A stretch of 30,054 nucleotides of DNA from Collinsella aerofaciens (lineage in GTDB: Bacteria; Actinomycetota; Coriobacteriia; Coriobacteriales; Coriobacteriaceae): the NCBI GenBank assembly GCA_014846205.1, contig RKAY01000092.1, forward strand, positions 1-30,054. The letters are read 5' to 3'. Shown piece after piece: positions 13,938 through 22,561 of the stretch. A program made the position numbers and the translations under genes. The stretch's first letter is position 1. Each line of letters begins with the position of its first letter. The notes under the pieces were generated by a model, which saw only the letters and a list, made by a program, of their open reading frames with translations, was not told where the DNA came from and made no database searches.

Positions 13938-15071
13938 ATGAGCACTTCGATTCAACCGAACGCGCCGTTTCGCGCCGATATCGTCGGCAGCTTTCTTCGT
14001 CCGCAAGCTGTTAAGGATGCGCGTGCCGCCTATGCCGCGGGCAAACTTGACGCCGCCGGCCTTAAGGCCGTCGAGGACGAGGCCATTCGCGATTTGGTGG
14101 CTAAGCAAAAGGCCGCTGGCTTGCAGGTGATCACCGATGGCGAGTTCCGCCGCAGCTACTGGCATCTCGATTTTATGTGGGGACTCAACGGCATTGAGCG
14201 CCGCGCCTCGCGCACGGGCTACATGTTCCACGATGAGGAGACTACCGCCGACACTGCCGTGGTGACCGGTCCCATTAGCGGCGAGAACCATCCGTTCGTC
14301 GAGCACTTCAAATTTGTCAAGGCGCTCGAGGGCGAGGGCCAGGTCGCGCGCCAGACCATTCCGGCGCCGATCCAGACGTTCTCGGAGGTCACGCTCGATC
14401 GCTGCGATGGCCAGCAGGAGAGTCTGCGCGCCGTCTGCAAGACTGACGAAGAGCTCGCCGATGCCATCGCCGCAGCATACCGCACCGTGATTGCCGACCT
14501 GTATGCCGCGGGCTGCCGCAACATCCAATTTGATGACTGCACCTGGGGCATCTATTGCGATACCGACTTTGTGTCCAAGACCGGCATGAACCCGGTCGAC
14601 CTGCAAAAGGTGAGCGAGTTGGGCGTGGCGCTCAACAATGCCGCCATCGCGGGCAAGCCCGACGATCTGGTCATCAACACGCACGTATGCCGCGGCAACT
14701 ACCACTCCACCTACGCTTTTGAGGGCGGCTACGATCCCATTGCGCCGTACCTGTTCGCACATGAGAACGTCGATGCGTTCTATCTGGAGTTCGACACGCC
14801 CCGCGCCGGTGGTTTTGAGCCGCTCAAGTACGTTGTCCCCGGCAAGAAGGTGGTGCTGGGACTGGTCACTACAAAGGCGGCTGAGCTTGAGGACGAGGAC
14901 GTTATCGTCGAACGTATCCACGAGGCCGCAAAGTATGTGCCGCTCGAGAACCTGTACCTGTCTCCGCAGTGTGGCTTTGCCAGTTGCGAGATTGGCAACA
15001 AGCTGACCGAGGACGAACAGTGGGCAAAGATCGCCCTGGTCAAGCGCATTGCCGAGCGCGTTTGGAAATAG
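13938..15071 (+). CDS. MetE-like cobalamin-independent methionine synthase (YxjG/YxjH type)
   Basis: The 377-residue protein corresponds to the C-terminal catalytic half of MetE. The N-terminal strand IVGSFLRP, then VITDGEFRRSYW, the zinc ligands in HVCRGN (His and Cys), YLEFDTPRAGGFEPL (Glu) and the last cysteine in SPQCGFAS are all visible. Such short paralogues transfer a methyl group to homocysteine or a related thiol. The methyl donor of this subfamily is not settled from sequence. AAAGGGAG precedes ATG 13938, and the ATG 18 nt upstream overlaps that site and is less likely. It stands alone after the LysR gene with its own operator region. Confidence 0.88.
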   Translation: MSTSIQPNAPFRADIVGSFLRPQAVKDARAAYAAGKLDAAGLKAVEDEAIRDLVAKQKAAGLQVITDGEFRRSYWHLDFMWGLNGIERRASRTGYMFHDEETTADTAVVTGPISGENHPFVEHFKFVKALEGEGQVARQTIPAPIQTFSEVTLDRCDGQQESLRAVCKTDEELADAIAAAYRTVIADLYAAGCRNIQFDDCTWGIYCDTDFVSKTGMNPVDLQKVSELGVALNNAAIAGKPDDLVINTHVCRGNYHSTYAFEGGYDPIAPYLFAHENVDAFYLEFDTPRAGGFEPLKYVVPGKKVVLGLVTTKAAELEDEDVIVERIHEAAKYVPLENLYLSPQCGFASCEIGNKLTEDEQWAKIALVKRIAERVWK

Positions 15072-15193
15072 CGCCAGCGTTTGCAGGTGGCGGCGCGTGC
15101 GGGACGTGGCGTATCGCGTACAATGGTTCGGATCGTATCGTTCGGGCAGGTTATCCGATATGCCTGATCGCCCTTCCATTCGAAAGGACTTCC

Positions 15194-16528
15194 ATGTCCC
15201 AGTCTTCGACGCCCGCCGTCACCGATGCCATCTACGATGCATCGTCGCTCGGCCGCCCGCGCATGTTTTTGCTCGGCCTGCAGCACCTGTTTGCCATGTT
15301 TGGCGCCACGGTGCTGGTGCCCGTGCTCACCGGCCTCTCGGTATCGGCAACGCTGCTGTTTGCCGGCTTGGGCACGCTGCTCTTTCATTTCCTGTCGCGC
15401 GGTAAGGTGCCGGCATTTTTGGGCTCATCGTTTGCCTTTATCGCCGGCTATGCCGCGATTGCGCCCAACGGCGAGGCCGAGCTTTTGCCCTATGCTTGCC
15501 TGGGCGTAGCTTGTGCCGGCCTGCTCTATCCGGTGCTGGCGGCGCTCTTCCGTGCGTTTGGTGCCAAGCGCGTCATGCGCTTCTTCCCGCCGGTGGTGAC
15601 GGGCCCCATCGTCATTTCCATCGGCTTGATCCTGGCAAGCTCAGCTATTGCCAACTGCCAGACCAACTGGCTCGTTGCCGTGGTTGCCGTCGCCGTAATC
15701 GTCATCTGCAACATTTGGGGTCGCGGCATGGTCAAGATCGTGCCGATTCTGCTGGGCGTTGTGGTGAGCTATGCCGTTGCGACTGCGCTGGGCGAGGTTG
15801 ATTTTTCGGGCGTCGCAGCCGCTCCCTGGGTTGGCTTGCCCGTCGTGTGGGGCAACACGGTGTTTGCACTCTTTGGGCCGCAGTTCGATAGCGGTCTTGC
15901 CACGACGGCCATCATCACCATCATGCCGCTGGCCTTTGCGACCATGATCGAGCATATCGGCGATATCTCCGCTATTGGCTCCACCTGCGAGCGCAACTAC
16001 ATTGCCGACCCCGGCCTGCATCGCACGCTGCTCGGCGATGGTCTCGCCACGATTCTGGCTTCGCTCTTTGGTGCTCCGGCCAACACTACGTATGGCGAGA
16101 ACACTGGCGTGCTCGCCCTGACGCGCGTGTTCGACCCGCGCGTGATTCGCATTGCCGCGTGCTGCGCTATCGTGCTTTCGTTCTGCCCCAAGTTCGCGGC
16201 CGTCATTGCGGCCATGCCGGCGTGTGTAATCGGCGGCGTGTCGCTCGTGCTCTATGGCATGATCAGCGCCGTGGGCGTTCGCAACCTCATCGAGAACCAG
16301 GTCGATTTCCAGAACAACCGCAACGTGCTGGTGGCCGCTCTGGTGCTCGTGCTTTCACTCGGCATTGCGTACAGCACCGCCGGTGCCATCGTGCTGGAGC
16401 TGGGCGGCGTGACCATTTCGCTTTCCGGCCTTGCCGTGGGCTCGCTGGTGGGTATCGTGCTCAACGCGATTCTGCCGGGTAACGACTTTGAGTTCGATGT
16501 CTCGGAACTCGAGGAGTCCACCGAATAG
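15194..16528 (+). CDS. uraA: Uracil permease, NCS2 family
   Basis: The 444-residue, 14-helix-type transporter has the UraA/PyrP signature residues: EHIGD (uracil-binding glutamate) and TTYGENTGVLALTRV (second glutamate), plus the short GSSFAFIAG element of transmembrane segment 3. It imports uracil with protons. The start ATG 15194 has AAAGGA 7 nt upstream. A -10-like TACAAT at 15119-15124 may be its promoter, with no clear -35. It is transcribed in the same direction as the methionine synthase gene but after 122 nt, so it is probably independent. A strong hairpin follows. Confidence 0.92.
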   Translation: MSQSSTPAVTDAIYDASSLGRPRMFLLGLQHLFAMFGATVLVPVLTGLSVSATLLFAGLGTLLFHFLSRGKVPAFLGSSFAFIAGYAAIAPNGEAELLPYACLGVACAGLLYPVLAALFRAFGAKRVMRFFPPVVTGPIVISIGLILASSAIANCQTNWLVAVVAVAVIVICNIWGRGMVKIVPILLGVVVSYAVATALGEVDFSGVAAAPWVGLPVVWGNTVFALFGPQFDSGLATTAIITIMPLAFATMIEHIGDISAIGSTCERNYIADPGLHRTLLGDGLATILASLFGAPANTTYGENTGVLALTRVFDPRVIRIAACCAIVLSFCPKFAAVIAAMPACVIGGVSLVLYGMISAVGVRNLIENQVDFQNNRNVLVAALVLVLSLGIAYSTAGAIVLELGGVTISLSGLAVGSLVGIVLNAILPGNDFEFDVSELEESTE

Positions 16529-16549
16529 CGGCTGTGTCCAACTCAGTTA

Positions 16550-16590
16550 AAAAAGCCGGTCATGCGTCCGATGCGCATGGCCGGCTTTTT
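16550..16590. terminator. Bidirectional intrinsic terminator between uraA and the esterase gene
   Basis: A 17-bp stem (16550-16566 with 16574-16590) has one G-U pair and a 7-nt loop. It carries A5 on the left and T5 on the right. The esterase stop codon overlaps its right edge. Confidence 0.9.
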
Positions 16591-17251
16591 AGCGCGCAAG
16601 AACCCAGTGGATGCCACGCGCCATGCGCAGGTCGGTTTGGGCAAAGTGGTTGCCGGGGTTGAGTTCCAGCGTTGTGAGGATGCCGCGCTCGACGAGCAAC
16701 GCTTCCATTGCGCACGTGTCGTCAAGTACGTGCCGCATCATGCGGTTGGGCGTCTTGGTTTCCTTTTTGCCGAGTGACAGGTAGACGGCATCGGGCACGT
16801 TCGGCATCGTATGCTCGTGCGCGTAGTCGATAAAACCGGGAAACCACATCGACCCCGATGCGCTTGCGGCGCGGTCAAAGGCATCGGTCTGCCAGAGGGC
16901 CCAAAGCGAAAAGAGGCCCGCCAATGAGTAACCGGCAATGCCGCGCCAGGTGGGCGGGCGGGGAAGTGATGATTCGACCTGTGGGATTATCTGATTCAGC
17001 AGTTCATAGAGAAACTCAGACGCCTGCCCACCAAAGGGCTCGGCATCGCGCACGGTACCGTCGCATGCCCAGGGGCTCAGCTCACGATTCCAATCGAGCC
17101 CGCCAATGGCAACAAGGGTGAACGGCGGGCAGTCGAGTTCTCGGCAGCGGTCATAAACCTCGCTGCCGTCGCCCATGACCACGGGGAGGTAGATGACGGG
17201 TGCGCCTTCCGTATGCTCGGAATGAACGGTTATCTGCTTTTGCGCTTCCAA
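16589..17251 (-). CDS. Alpha/beta-hydrolase esterase (esterase D/Fes-like)
   Basis: The 220-residue protein matches the PF00756 esterase pattern: nucleophile elbow GYSLAG (about 107-112), the SGSMWFPGF strand and a C-terminal histidine in GNHFAQ. The catalytic triad would be Ser-Asp-His. No signal peptide is seen, so it is probably cytoplasmic. The substrate could be S-formylglutathione-like, acyl or siderophore esters, which the sequence does not settle. The start is uncertain: TTG 17251 has GAGAG about 10 nt upstream and gives a full N-terminal strand. It lies between two terminators and is probably monocistronic. Confidence 0.82.
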   Translation of the reverse strand: MEAQKQITVHSEHTEGAPVIYLPVVMGDGSEVYDRCRELDCPPFTLVAIGGLDWNRELSPWACDGTVRDAEPFGGQASEFLYELLNQIIPQVESSLPRPPTWRGIAGYSLAGLFSLWALWQTDAFDRAASASGSMWFPGFIDYAHEHTMPNVPDAVYLSLGKKETKTPNRMMRHVLDDTCAMEALLVERGILTTLELNPGNHFAQTDLRMARGIHWVLAR

Positions 17252-17363
17252 GGCAGGCTTCTCTCAGTGTTGTGATATCGGCAGCTCCAATTGTCGCACG
17301 CCAGCGTATACCGGTTGGACAGCATCAAGAACATTCGCGCGCGCCGCGCGGGCGCAAACGGAA

Positions 17364-17399
17364 AACGCCACCGCCGGAGGGGAGCTTGGCGGTGGCGTT
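17364..17399 (-). terminator. Intrinsic terminator of the surface-protein gene
   Basis: AACGCCACCGCC (17364-17375) pairs perfectly with 17388-17399. On the minus strand the stem is followed by TTTTCC. It lies 64 nt past the stop. The rest of 17252-17463 shows no gene. Confidence 0.85.
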
Positions 17400-17463
17400 G
17401 CTATACGGTGTGCAGGCTAGCACTTCTGTGGGTGCCGTCCCGTGCGTTAAAGGTCAAAGGCGT

Positions 17464-19254
17464 CTATGAGCGCTTGCGGCTCACCACGGCGCCTGCGGCG
17501 ATGGCGGCTGTTCCCGCAAGGGCGGCTGCCACGATGGCTGTGCTCGAGGCGTCGCCGGTTGCCGCGAGCTTGCCGGTGGTCTTGGCTCCCGTGGCTGCAA
17601 CTGCAACGGTCTTGGTTGTCTTCGTGCCCTCGGACTTGGAACCCTCGGGCTTGGTCTCGCCTGGCTTCTCCTCGGGTTTGATCTCCTCGGGAGGCACGAT
17701 GACCGTGCTCTTGGCGACAGCGGCGTCATAGGGGGAGTCGATCACAGCATCGCCCGTGCCGATGGTTTGACCTGCCTCGTAGGAGATGCTGGGACCGTAC
17801 TCTTCTTCGTAGCGATAGTTAATGATCTTGCCGCCTGCGGGCGTCTGGATGGGAGCGCCTTCGATCTCGATGGTGCCGATCGCCTTGCCGTCCTCGCTTA
17901 TGGCAAGAGCGAAGATTGCCGCCGTGTCTCCCTCGGCCGTGACCTTGCTGCGGACGATCGAGATACTCGCGGGCGTGATGCCCTCGTAGGTCTGAGCGAA
18001 GATACCGATGTTCAGACCCCTAGGCTCAGGAATGACCTCGCCGCTTTGGTCGTTGCTGTAGTGATCGGGGCCATCGCCACCGGTCTCGATATAGCGGGCT
18101 ATAGCCTTAACAACGGAGTCGCTGATGTAGATGTGGCCGCCAGCGACGTTTGGCTGGTGGTTTCTGGTAGAGATTGCAACCGAGAATTTGCCTTCCGCGA
18201 ATGCGTCCACGATGGAACCATTCTTGATGACGATGTCGTCCCCGTCAGTGATGAGGGCGATGGCCTGGCCGCCGCTCGCGCTTGTACGGACCGTCACGGT
18301 CGCGTGATCGAGCGTAACGCCCTTGTAGGCATAGACACCATATTCAACACCGCTTGCGTCAAGGGAGGCGTTCGTGACCGCGAGACTGCCCTCAGTGTCG
18401 ACGGCAAGATTTCCCTCGGAGTTTGCCTTAACCTGGCTGCCGCCCGAGATGTTGATGCCGTCTTTAGCCCAAATCGCTGCTTCTTCTATAGAGATAGAGC
18501 TTGCCTCTACCTTGCCGCCGCCCTTGATGATCAGGTCACTGCTCGCGGCGATGCCGTAACCTTCGCCTCCCTTAGCGATCACTGTGCCAGAGGAATCGAT
18601 GGTGGTCTTGCCCTTGGATTGGATGCCTTCGGTACCGCCCGTTGCATTCACGGTGCCCGAGCCCGTGATAGAGAGATCGCCCTTTGCCTCAATTCCGTCG
18701 GAAGCAGTGCTTGTGGTGTTCACAGTGCCTGAGCCAGAAATGGAGAGGTCGCCTGTGGATTTAATTGCATCGGCCTCGGCTGTCACATTGAGCTCATCCG
18801 TGCTATTCGAGCTCGTTATGTTCAGCTCTGCTTTCTGGCTAGTGCCATCCTGCGCTTTGATGGCGGCTCCGGTGTAATCGGGCTCGGTTTTCACGGTGTT
18901 CTTGCCCTCATAGGCAATGTTGAGCTTGCCCGCAGCCTTGATTGCGCCGCCGTCATAGCCGTTGAGCTTCATATCGTCGGCGCCGTCCCAGCTCCATGTG
19001 CCGGCGTCGTCGCCCGCCGCGGTGCCGGCGTTGTACTGGGTGCCGCCGACGTCCACCCACTCGGCCGCAAGTGAGACGCTCGGCATGAGCAGCGAGCTTA
19101 CCGTGAGCGCGCATACGGCTCCCACGACGATGCGGCGCGTCACGCGGCGCCAGCTGCCGTGTGCGAGCAACGTGCGACGGCGCACGTCGGGCTCAATAAA
19201 ATGGGCTCCAGAGGTTTTGTCATTGCGCTTGGGGGTCGTGAACAAGGCGGCCAT
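17464..19254 (-). CDS. Sortase-anchored beta-helix surface protein, carbohydrate-binding DUF4353-like
   Basis: This 596-residue protein has a long N-region, a signal-peptide core (about 42-62, ending SLAA) and a region starting WSWDGADDMKLNGYDGGAIKA, typical of DUF4353/Cthe_2159-like proteins. Repeats of about 25 residues follow, such as KGDLSITGSGTVNATGG and KSTGDLSISGSGTVN, which should form a right-handed parallel beta-helix. A Pro/Glu/Lys-rich wall-spanning linker comes next. The C-terminus has LAATG (563-567), a hydrophobic helix and SRKRS, a sortase sorting signal with alanine in place of the LPXTG proline. It is probably an adhesin or glycan-binding protein. ATG 19254 is chosen because GGGAG lies 5 nt upstream. 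Confidence 0.88.
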   Translation of the reverse strand: MAALFTTPKRNDKTSGAHFIEPDVRRRTLLAHGSWRRVTRRIVVGAVCALTVSSLLMPSVSLAAEWVDVGGTQYNAGTAAGDDAGTWSWDGADDMKLNGYDGGAIKAAGKLNIAYEGKNTVKTEPDYTGAAIKAQDGTSQKAELNITSSNSTDELNVTAEADAIKSTGDLSISGSGTVNTTSTASDGIEAKGDLSITGSGTVNATGGTEGIQSKGKTTIDSSGTVIAKGGEGYGIAASSDLIIKGGGKVEASSISIEEAAIWAKDGINISGGSQVKANSEGNLAVDTEGSLAVTNASLDASGVEYGVYAYKGVTLDHATVTVRTSASGGQAIALITDGDDIVIKNGSIVDAFAEGKFSVAISTRNHQPNVAGGHIYISDSVVKAIARYIETGGDGPDHYSNDQSGEVIPEPRGLNIGIFAQTYEGITPASISIVRSKVTAEGDTAAIFALAISEDGKAIGTIEIEGAPIQTPAGGKIINYRYEEEYGPSISYEAGQTIGTGDAVIDSPYDAAVAKSTVIVPPEEIKPEEKPGETKPEGSKSEGTKTTKTVAVAATGAKTTGKLAATGDASSTAIVAAALAGTAAIAAGAVVSRKRS

Positions 19255-19400
19255 GGTTACTCCCATCCTCATAGGGCCTATGCGATTACGCCCAGCATAT
19301 CTGCAGGATGTAGCCGGCGGTAGTGCCGTTTGGAGGGCAAAATGTCCAAAAGACGGGGGAGAAATGGGTTATGCGCCCGTGTGTCGACTCGCTTAAAAGA

Positions 19401-19435
19401 AAAGCGCGGGACCGCTCAATGCGATTCCGCGCTTT
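19401..19435 (-). terminator. Intrinsic terminator of the purine permease gene
   Basis: AAAGCGCGG (19401-19409) pairs with CCGCGCTTT (19427-19435), extended inward by one A-T and one G-U pair. On the minus strand the T-rich TTTTCTTTT follows. The remaining 19255-19400 carries no gene. Confidence 0.85.
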
Positions 19436-19461
19436 CATGGTTTGGTTTGTCAGCCGTGCCG

Positions 19462-20772
19462 TTACGCCACGAAGAAGTAGACGAGGAAGGCAAGGGCTGC
19501 GATCCACATGAGCGGCTTGATCTTGGAGGCCTCGCCCTTAAAGAGTGCGACGATCACGTAGGCGATAAAGCCCAGGCCGATGCCGGCAGAGATGGAGTAG
19601 GTGAAGGGCACGCCGGCGACAATCATGAACGCCGGGAAACCCTGCGACACGTCGGACCAGTCGATCTCGGAGGCCTCGCTCATCATGAGGTAACCGACGT
19701 AGACCAGAGCACCGCAGGTGGCGGCGCTGGAAACGATGGTGACGATGGGGGAGAAGAACGCGGCGAGAATGAACAGCACGCCGGCGGTGACGGAGGTGAG
19801 GCCCGTGCGGCCACCGTCGGCGGCGCCGGAAGTGGACTCGACGAAGGTGGTGATGGAGGAGACGCCCATGAAACCGCCCACAGCGGCGGCGGCGGAGTCG
19901 ACGATCAGGATCTCCTTGATATTCTCGACGTTGCCGTCGTCGGTGAGGAACTCGCCCTGCTTGGCCACGGCCATCGCGGTGCCCATGGTGTCGAAGAAGT
20001 CACTCATGAGCAGCGAGAACGAGATGACGAGGAGCGCGGGGTCGGTAAGGACCTTGACGATGGCGGGCACGCCGCCGGCGTCGGCGATGGGGCCACCGAT
20101 GCTCGAGAAGTCGAGCGGGGCGATGATACCGGTCGGAGCCTGGGTCACACCTAGGGGGATACCGGCGATGACGGCGACGACGATGCCGATGAGCAGCGAG
20201 CCGGGGACGTTGCGGCAGGCGAGGGCGACTGTCACCAGGATGGAGATGATGCCGACGATGAAGGTGGGGGAGGTGATGTCGCCCAGACCGACGAGTGTAC
20301 CGGCGCCAGCGGTGATAATGCCGGCATCGCACAGGCCAATCATGGCGATGAACAGGCCCAGACCCACCGAGATGGCGTGACGCAGGACAACCGGGATGGC
20401 GTCCATGATGGCCTCGCGCAGGCCACAAAGCACGAGCAGCAAGATGACGACGCCCTCAAGGAAGATGACGCTCATGGCCACGTGCCAGTCACCGCCGCAG
20501 ACGGTGGTGGTGATTCCAGCGATCATCGCGTTGACGCCTAAGCCCGACGCGCAGGCGAGCGGGCGGTTGGCGAAGATGCCCATGCAGATGGTCATGATGC
20601 CGGCGCCCAGGCAGGTGGCGCAGGCGAGCGCTCCCGCATCGATGCCGGCGCCCGAGAGCACCGCGGGGTTGACGGCGATGATGTAGGCCATCGCCAGGAA
20701 TGTTGTCAGTCCAGCGCGGAGTTCGGTCCCGATTGTGGACTTGCGCTCGCTGACGTGAAATAGTTCGTCCAT
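19462..20772 (-). CDS. Guanine/hypoxanthine permease, AzgA family
   Basis: The 436-residue multi-spanning protein has the AzgA hallmarks: TELRAGLTTFLAMAYIIAVNP in segment 1, ASGLGVNAMIAG in segment 3, LLMSDFFDTMGT (substrate and proton site) and SSITTFVESTSGAADGGRTG in segment 10. It imports guanine, hypoxanthine or adenine by proton symport. The exact purine cannot be told from sequence. ATG 20772 has AAGGAAAGGG upstream. A small hairpin, CGGCC/GGCCG (20791-20809), lies just before that site. No purine riboswitch was recognised. Confidence 0.92.
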   Translation of the reverse strand: MDELFHVSERKSTIGTELRAGLTTFLAMAYIIAVNPAVLSGAGIDAGALACATCLGAGIMTICMGIFANRPLACASGLGVNAMIAGITTTVCGGDWHVAMSVIFLEGVVILLLVLCGLREAIMDAIPVVLRHAISVGLGLFIAMIGLCDAGIITAGAGTLVGLGDITSPTFIVGIISILVTVALACRNVPGSLLIGIVVAVIAGIPLGVTQAPTGIIAPLDFSSIGGPIADAGGVPAIVKVLTDPALLVISFSLLMSDFFDTMGTAMAVAKQGEFLTDDGNVENIKEILIVDSAAAAVGGFMGVSSITTFVESTSGAADGGRTGLTSVTAGVLFILAAFFSPIVTIVSSAATCGALVYVGYLMMSEASEIDWSDVSQGFPAFMIVAGVPFTYSISAGIGLGFIAYVIVALFKGEASKIKPLMWIAALAFLVYFFVA

Positions 20773-20965
20773 GCATACCCTTTCCTTGTTCGGCCCCGAG
20801 TTTAGGCCGATTGACACGAACTCACCCACTATAGCCCCTTTACGACGCTGTTGTTCCTCGCATGTTGATGTTCGGCGCTTTGTAGCAGACGGACGGTATT
20901 TTTCGCATGAGAATGTGTGGGTACCGTATACTTAAGCGGTTACAACGACCCCTATGGAGGAACGT

Positions 20966-21385
20966 ATGATCAAAGAGCTTTGCCACGACGAGGCTATCCT
21001 GTCCCAGCGTTGCGAGGTTGCGACCGTCGAGGACGAGTCGGTTGCTCAGGACCTGATCGATACCATCAAGTCGCTCGACGATGCCGGCTGCCTTGCCGCC
21101 AACCAGATTGGCGTTACCAAGAAGGTCTGCGTCTACCTGGACGATGCCGGCGAGCCCCACGTGCTCTACAACCCCCGTCTGGTGTTTGGCCTGGGCGCCA
21201 GCAAGATGGAGGAGAGCTGCCTGACGCACGAGGAGGTCACCAAGTCCACGCGCTATATCAAGTGCAAGGTTGCCTTTGACCAGATCGTCGACGGCAAGAT
21301 GAAGGAGTGCCGCCGCGACTACGCGGGCTTTGAGGCACAAATGATCCAGCATATGATCGATCACTGCCAAGGTAAACTTGTCTAG
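20966..21385 (+). CDS. Peptide deformylase paralogue with altered active site
   Basis: The 139-residue protein has the deformylase layout: GCLAANQIGV (41-50, Gln47 conserved), ESCLT (83-87, metal ligand Cys85, normally EGCLS) and HMIDH (129-133, normally HExDH). Both histidine ligands and the cysteine are kept, but the catalytic glutamate is Met130. Deformylases remove the formyl group from nascent proteins. This one may bind metal yet be inactive, or act on something else. ATG 20966 has GGAGG 5 nt upstream. A second deformylase with an intact HEIDH is at 28669-29079. Confidence 0.85.
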   Translation: MIKELCHDEAILSQRCEVATVEDESVAQDLIDTIKSLDDAGCLAANQIGVTKKVCVYLDDAGEPHVLYNPRLVFGLGASKMEESCLTHEEVTKSTRYIKCKVAFDQIVDGKMKECRRDYAGFEAQMIQHMIDHCQGKLV

Positions 21386-21417
21386 GGTGACTACGGCACC
21401 GCACTTCGTCGTTTTTG

Positions 21418-21452
21418 GCCCGGGCGTGACATTGTTGTCATGTCCGGGCTTT
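21418..21452 (+). terminator. Intrinsic terminator after the deformylase paralogue
   Basis: A 14-bp stem (21418-21431 with 21436-21449), including G-U pairs, has a TTGT loop and is followed by TTTCGTGTTT. Confidence 0.85.
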
Positions 21453-21516
21453 CGTGTTTAGCGCCTTTTTGTTTGGTGACAATGACCTTAGTAAGAACGT
21501 AAAGCTAGGAGGCGCT

Positions 21517-22482
21517 ATGTGCACGAGCATTCGATTTACCGATAATTCTGGCCACATGTATCTGGGCCGCAACCTCGACTGGAGCTTTGACTACGGCCAA
21601 CAGGTTCGCGTGATGCCGCGCGGGTTTCACATTCCGTATTCGTTTATCGACGACGCGACAGCGGCACACGCGGTGATCGGTATGTGCATCGATTACAAGA
21701 ACTACCCTATGTTCTTCGACTGCGGCAACGATGCGGGCCTCGCCGTGGCGGGTCTCAATTTCCCGGGTTATGCCGAGTATGCCGAGGACCCTGTCGACGG
21801 CAAGACCAATATCGCGGCCTATGAGTTTCCCCTGTGGGTGGCAGCGACGTTCTCGACGGTCGATGAGGTCGAGGCTGCGCTGCGCGATACGGTGATTGTC
21901 GCCAAATCTGCAGGGGAGGGGCTGGGCGTGTCGCTGCTCCATTGGATTATCGGCGACAGCCAGCGCAGCATCGTGGTCGAGATGATGGCTGACGGCCTGC
22001 ATGTATACGACGATCCGGTCGACACCCTTGCCAATCAGCCCACCTTCCCGTGGCACATGGAAAACCTGCGCACCTATATCACGGCCACAAGCGATTTTCC
22101 GCAGACGGCGACATGGCGTGGCGCCGAGCTCAAGCCCTATGGCGCGGGTGCCGGCATGCGCGGTATTCCGGGTGACTGCTATTCGCCGAGCCGTTTTGTA
22201 AAGGCGGCGTACCTCAATGCCAATTATCCGCAAAAGGAGAGCGAGACCGAAAACGTCGTCCGCATGTTCCGTTCACTCGAGGGCGTGGTGATGATTGAGG
22301 GGGCGTCCAGGATGGGCGATGGCAAGTTCGAGAAGACTATCTATACCGGATGCTTTAGCGCGCGCACGGGCAATTATTACTACGCGATGTATGGGGATCC
22401 GTCGATTCGCTACGTGAGCCTGATGGATGCCGAGGGCGCGAGCCCCGATAGGCTCGTGGTTCCCGAGCCGCGCCGTTCGTAG
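21517..22482 (+). CDS. bsh: Choloylglycine hydrolase (bile salt hydrolase type)
   Basis: The 321-residue Ntn-hydrolase has all family active-site residues: Cys2 (nucleophile after Met removal), Arg18 and Asp21 in GRNLDW, Asn81 in VAGLNF, Asn173 in LANQPTF and Arg226 in SPSRF. These enzymes cut the amide bond of glycine- or taurine-conjugated bile acids in the cytoplasm. Penicillin V acylases share the fold, so the substrate is inferred. Start 21517 is fixed by the need for Cys2 and by AGGAGG 6 nt upstream. It is a single gene between two terminators. Confidence 0.93.
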   Translation: MCTSIRFTDNSGHMYLGRNLDWSFDYGQQVRVMPRGFHIPYSFIDDATAAHAVIGMCIDYKNYPMFFDCGNDAGLAVAGLNFPGYAEYAEDPVDGKTNIAAYEFPLWVAATFSTVDEVEAALRDTVIVAKSAGEGLGVSLLHWIIGDSQRSIVVEMMADGLHVYDDPVDTLANQPTFPWHMENLRTYITATSDFPQTATWRGAELKPYGAGAGMRGIPGDCYSPSRFVKAAYLNANYPQKESETENVVRMFRSLEGVVMIEGASRMGDGKFEKTIYTGCFSARTGNYYYAMYGDPSIRYVSLMDAEGASPDRLVVPEPRRS

Positions 22483-22505
22483 CCGATAGCTTTACTGCAA
22501 TGCAA

Positions 22506-22541
22506 AGCGGCCCTGCATCTCCCGTGAGGTGCAGGGCCGCT
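22506..22541. terminator. Bidirectional terminator between bsh and kup
   Basis: AGCGGCCCTGCA (22506-22517) pairs perfectly with 22530-22541, and three further pairs extend it inward. It separates two convergent genes. The T-tract is short (CTTTGC on the minus strand). Confidence 0.75.
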
Positions 22542-22561
22542 ATCGTCGATGGGCGACGGCG

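Noticed and set aside
13893..15179. A 428-codon minus-strand frame over the MetE-like gene
   Set aside because: It is a shadow of the sense codons. The sense strand has all zinc-ligand motifs and a ribosome-binding site.
20773..20965. A purine riboswitch upstream of the AzgA-type permease
   Set aside because: Only a 5-bp hairpin is seen, and the three-way junction and conserved loops of purine aptamers are missing.
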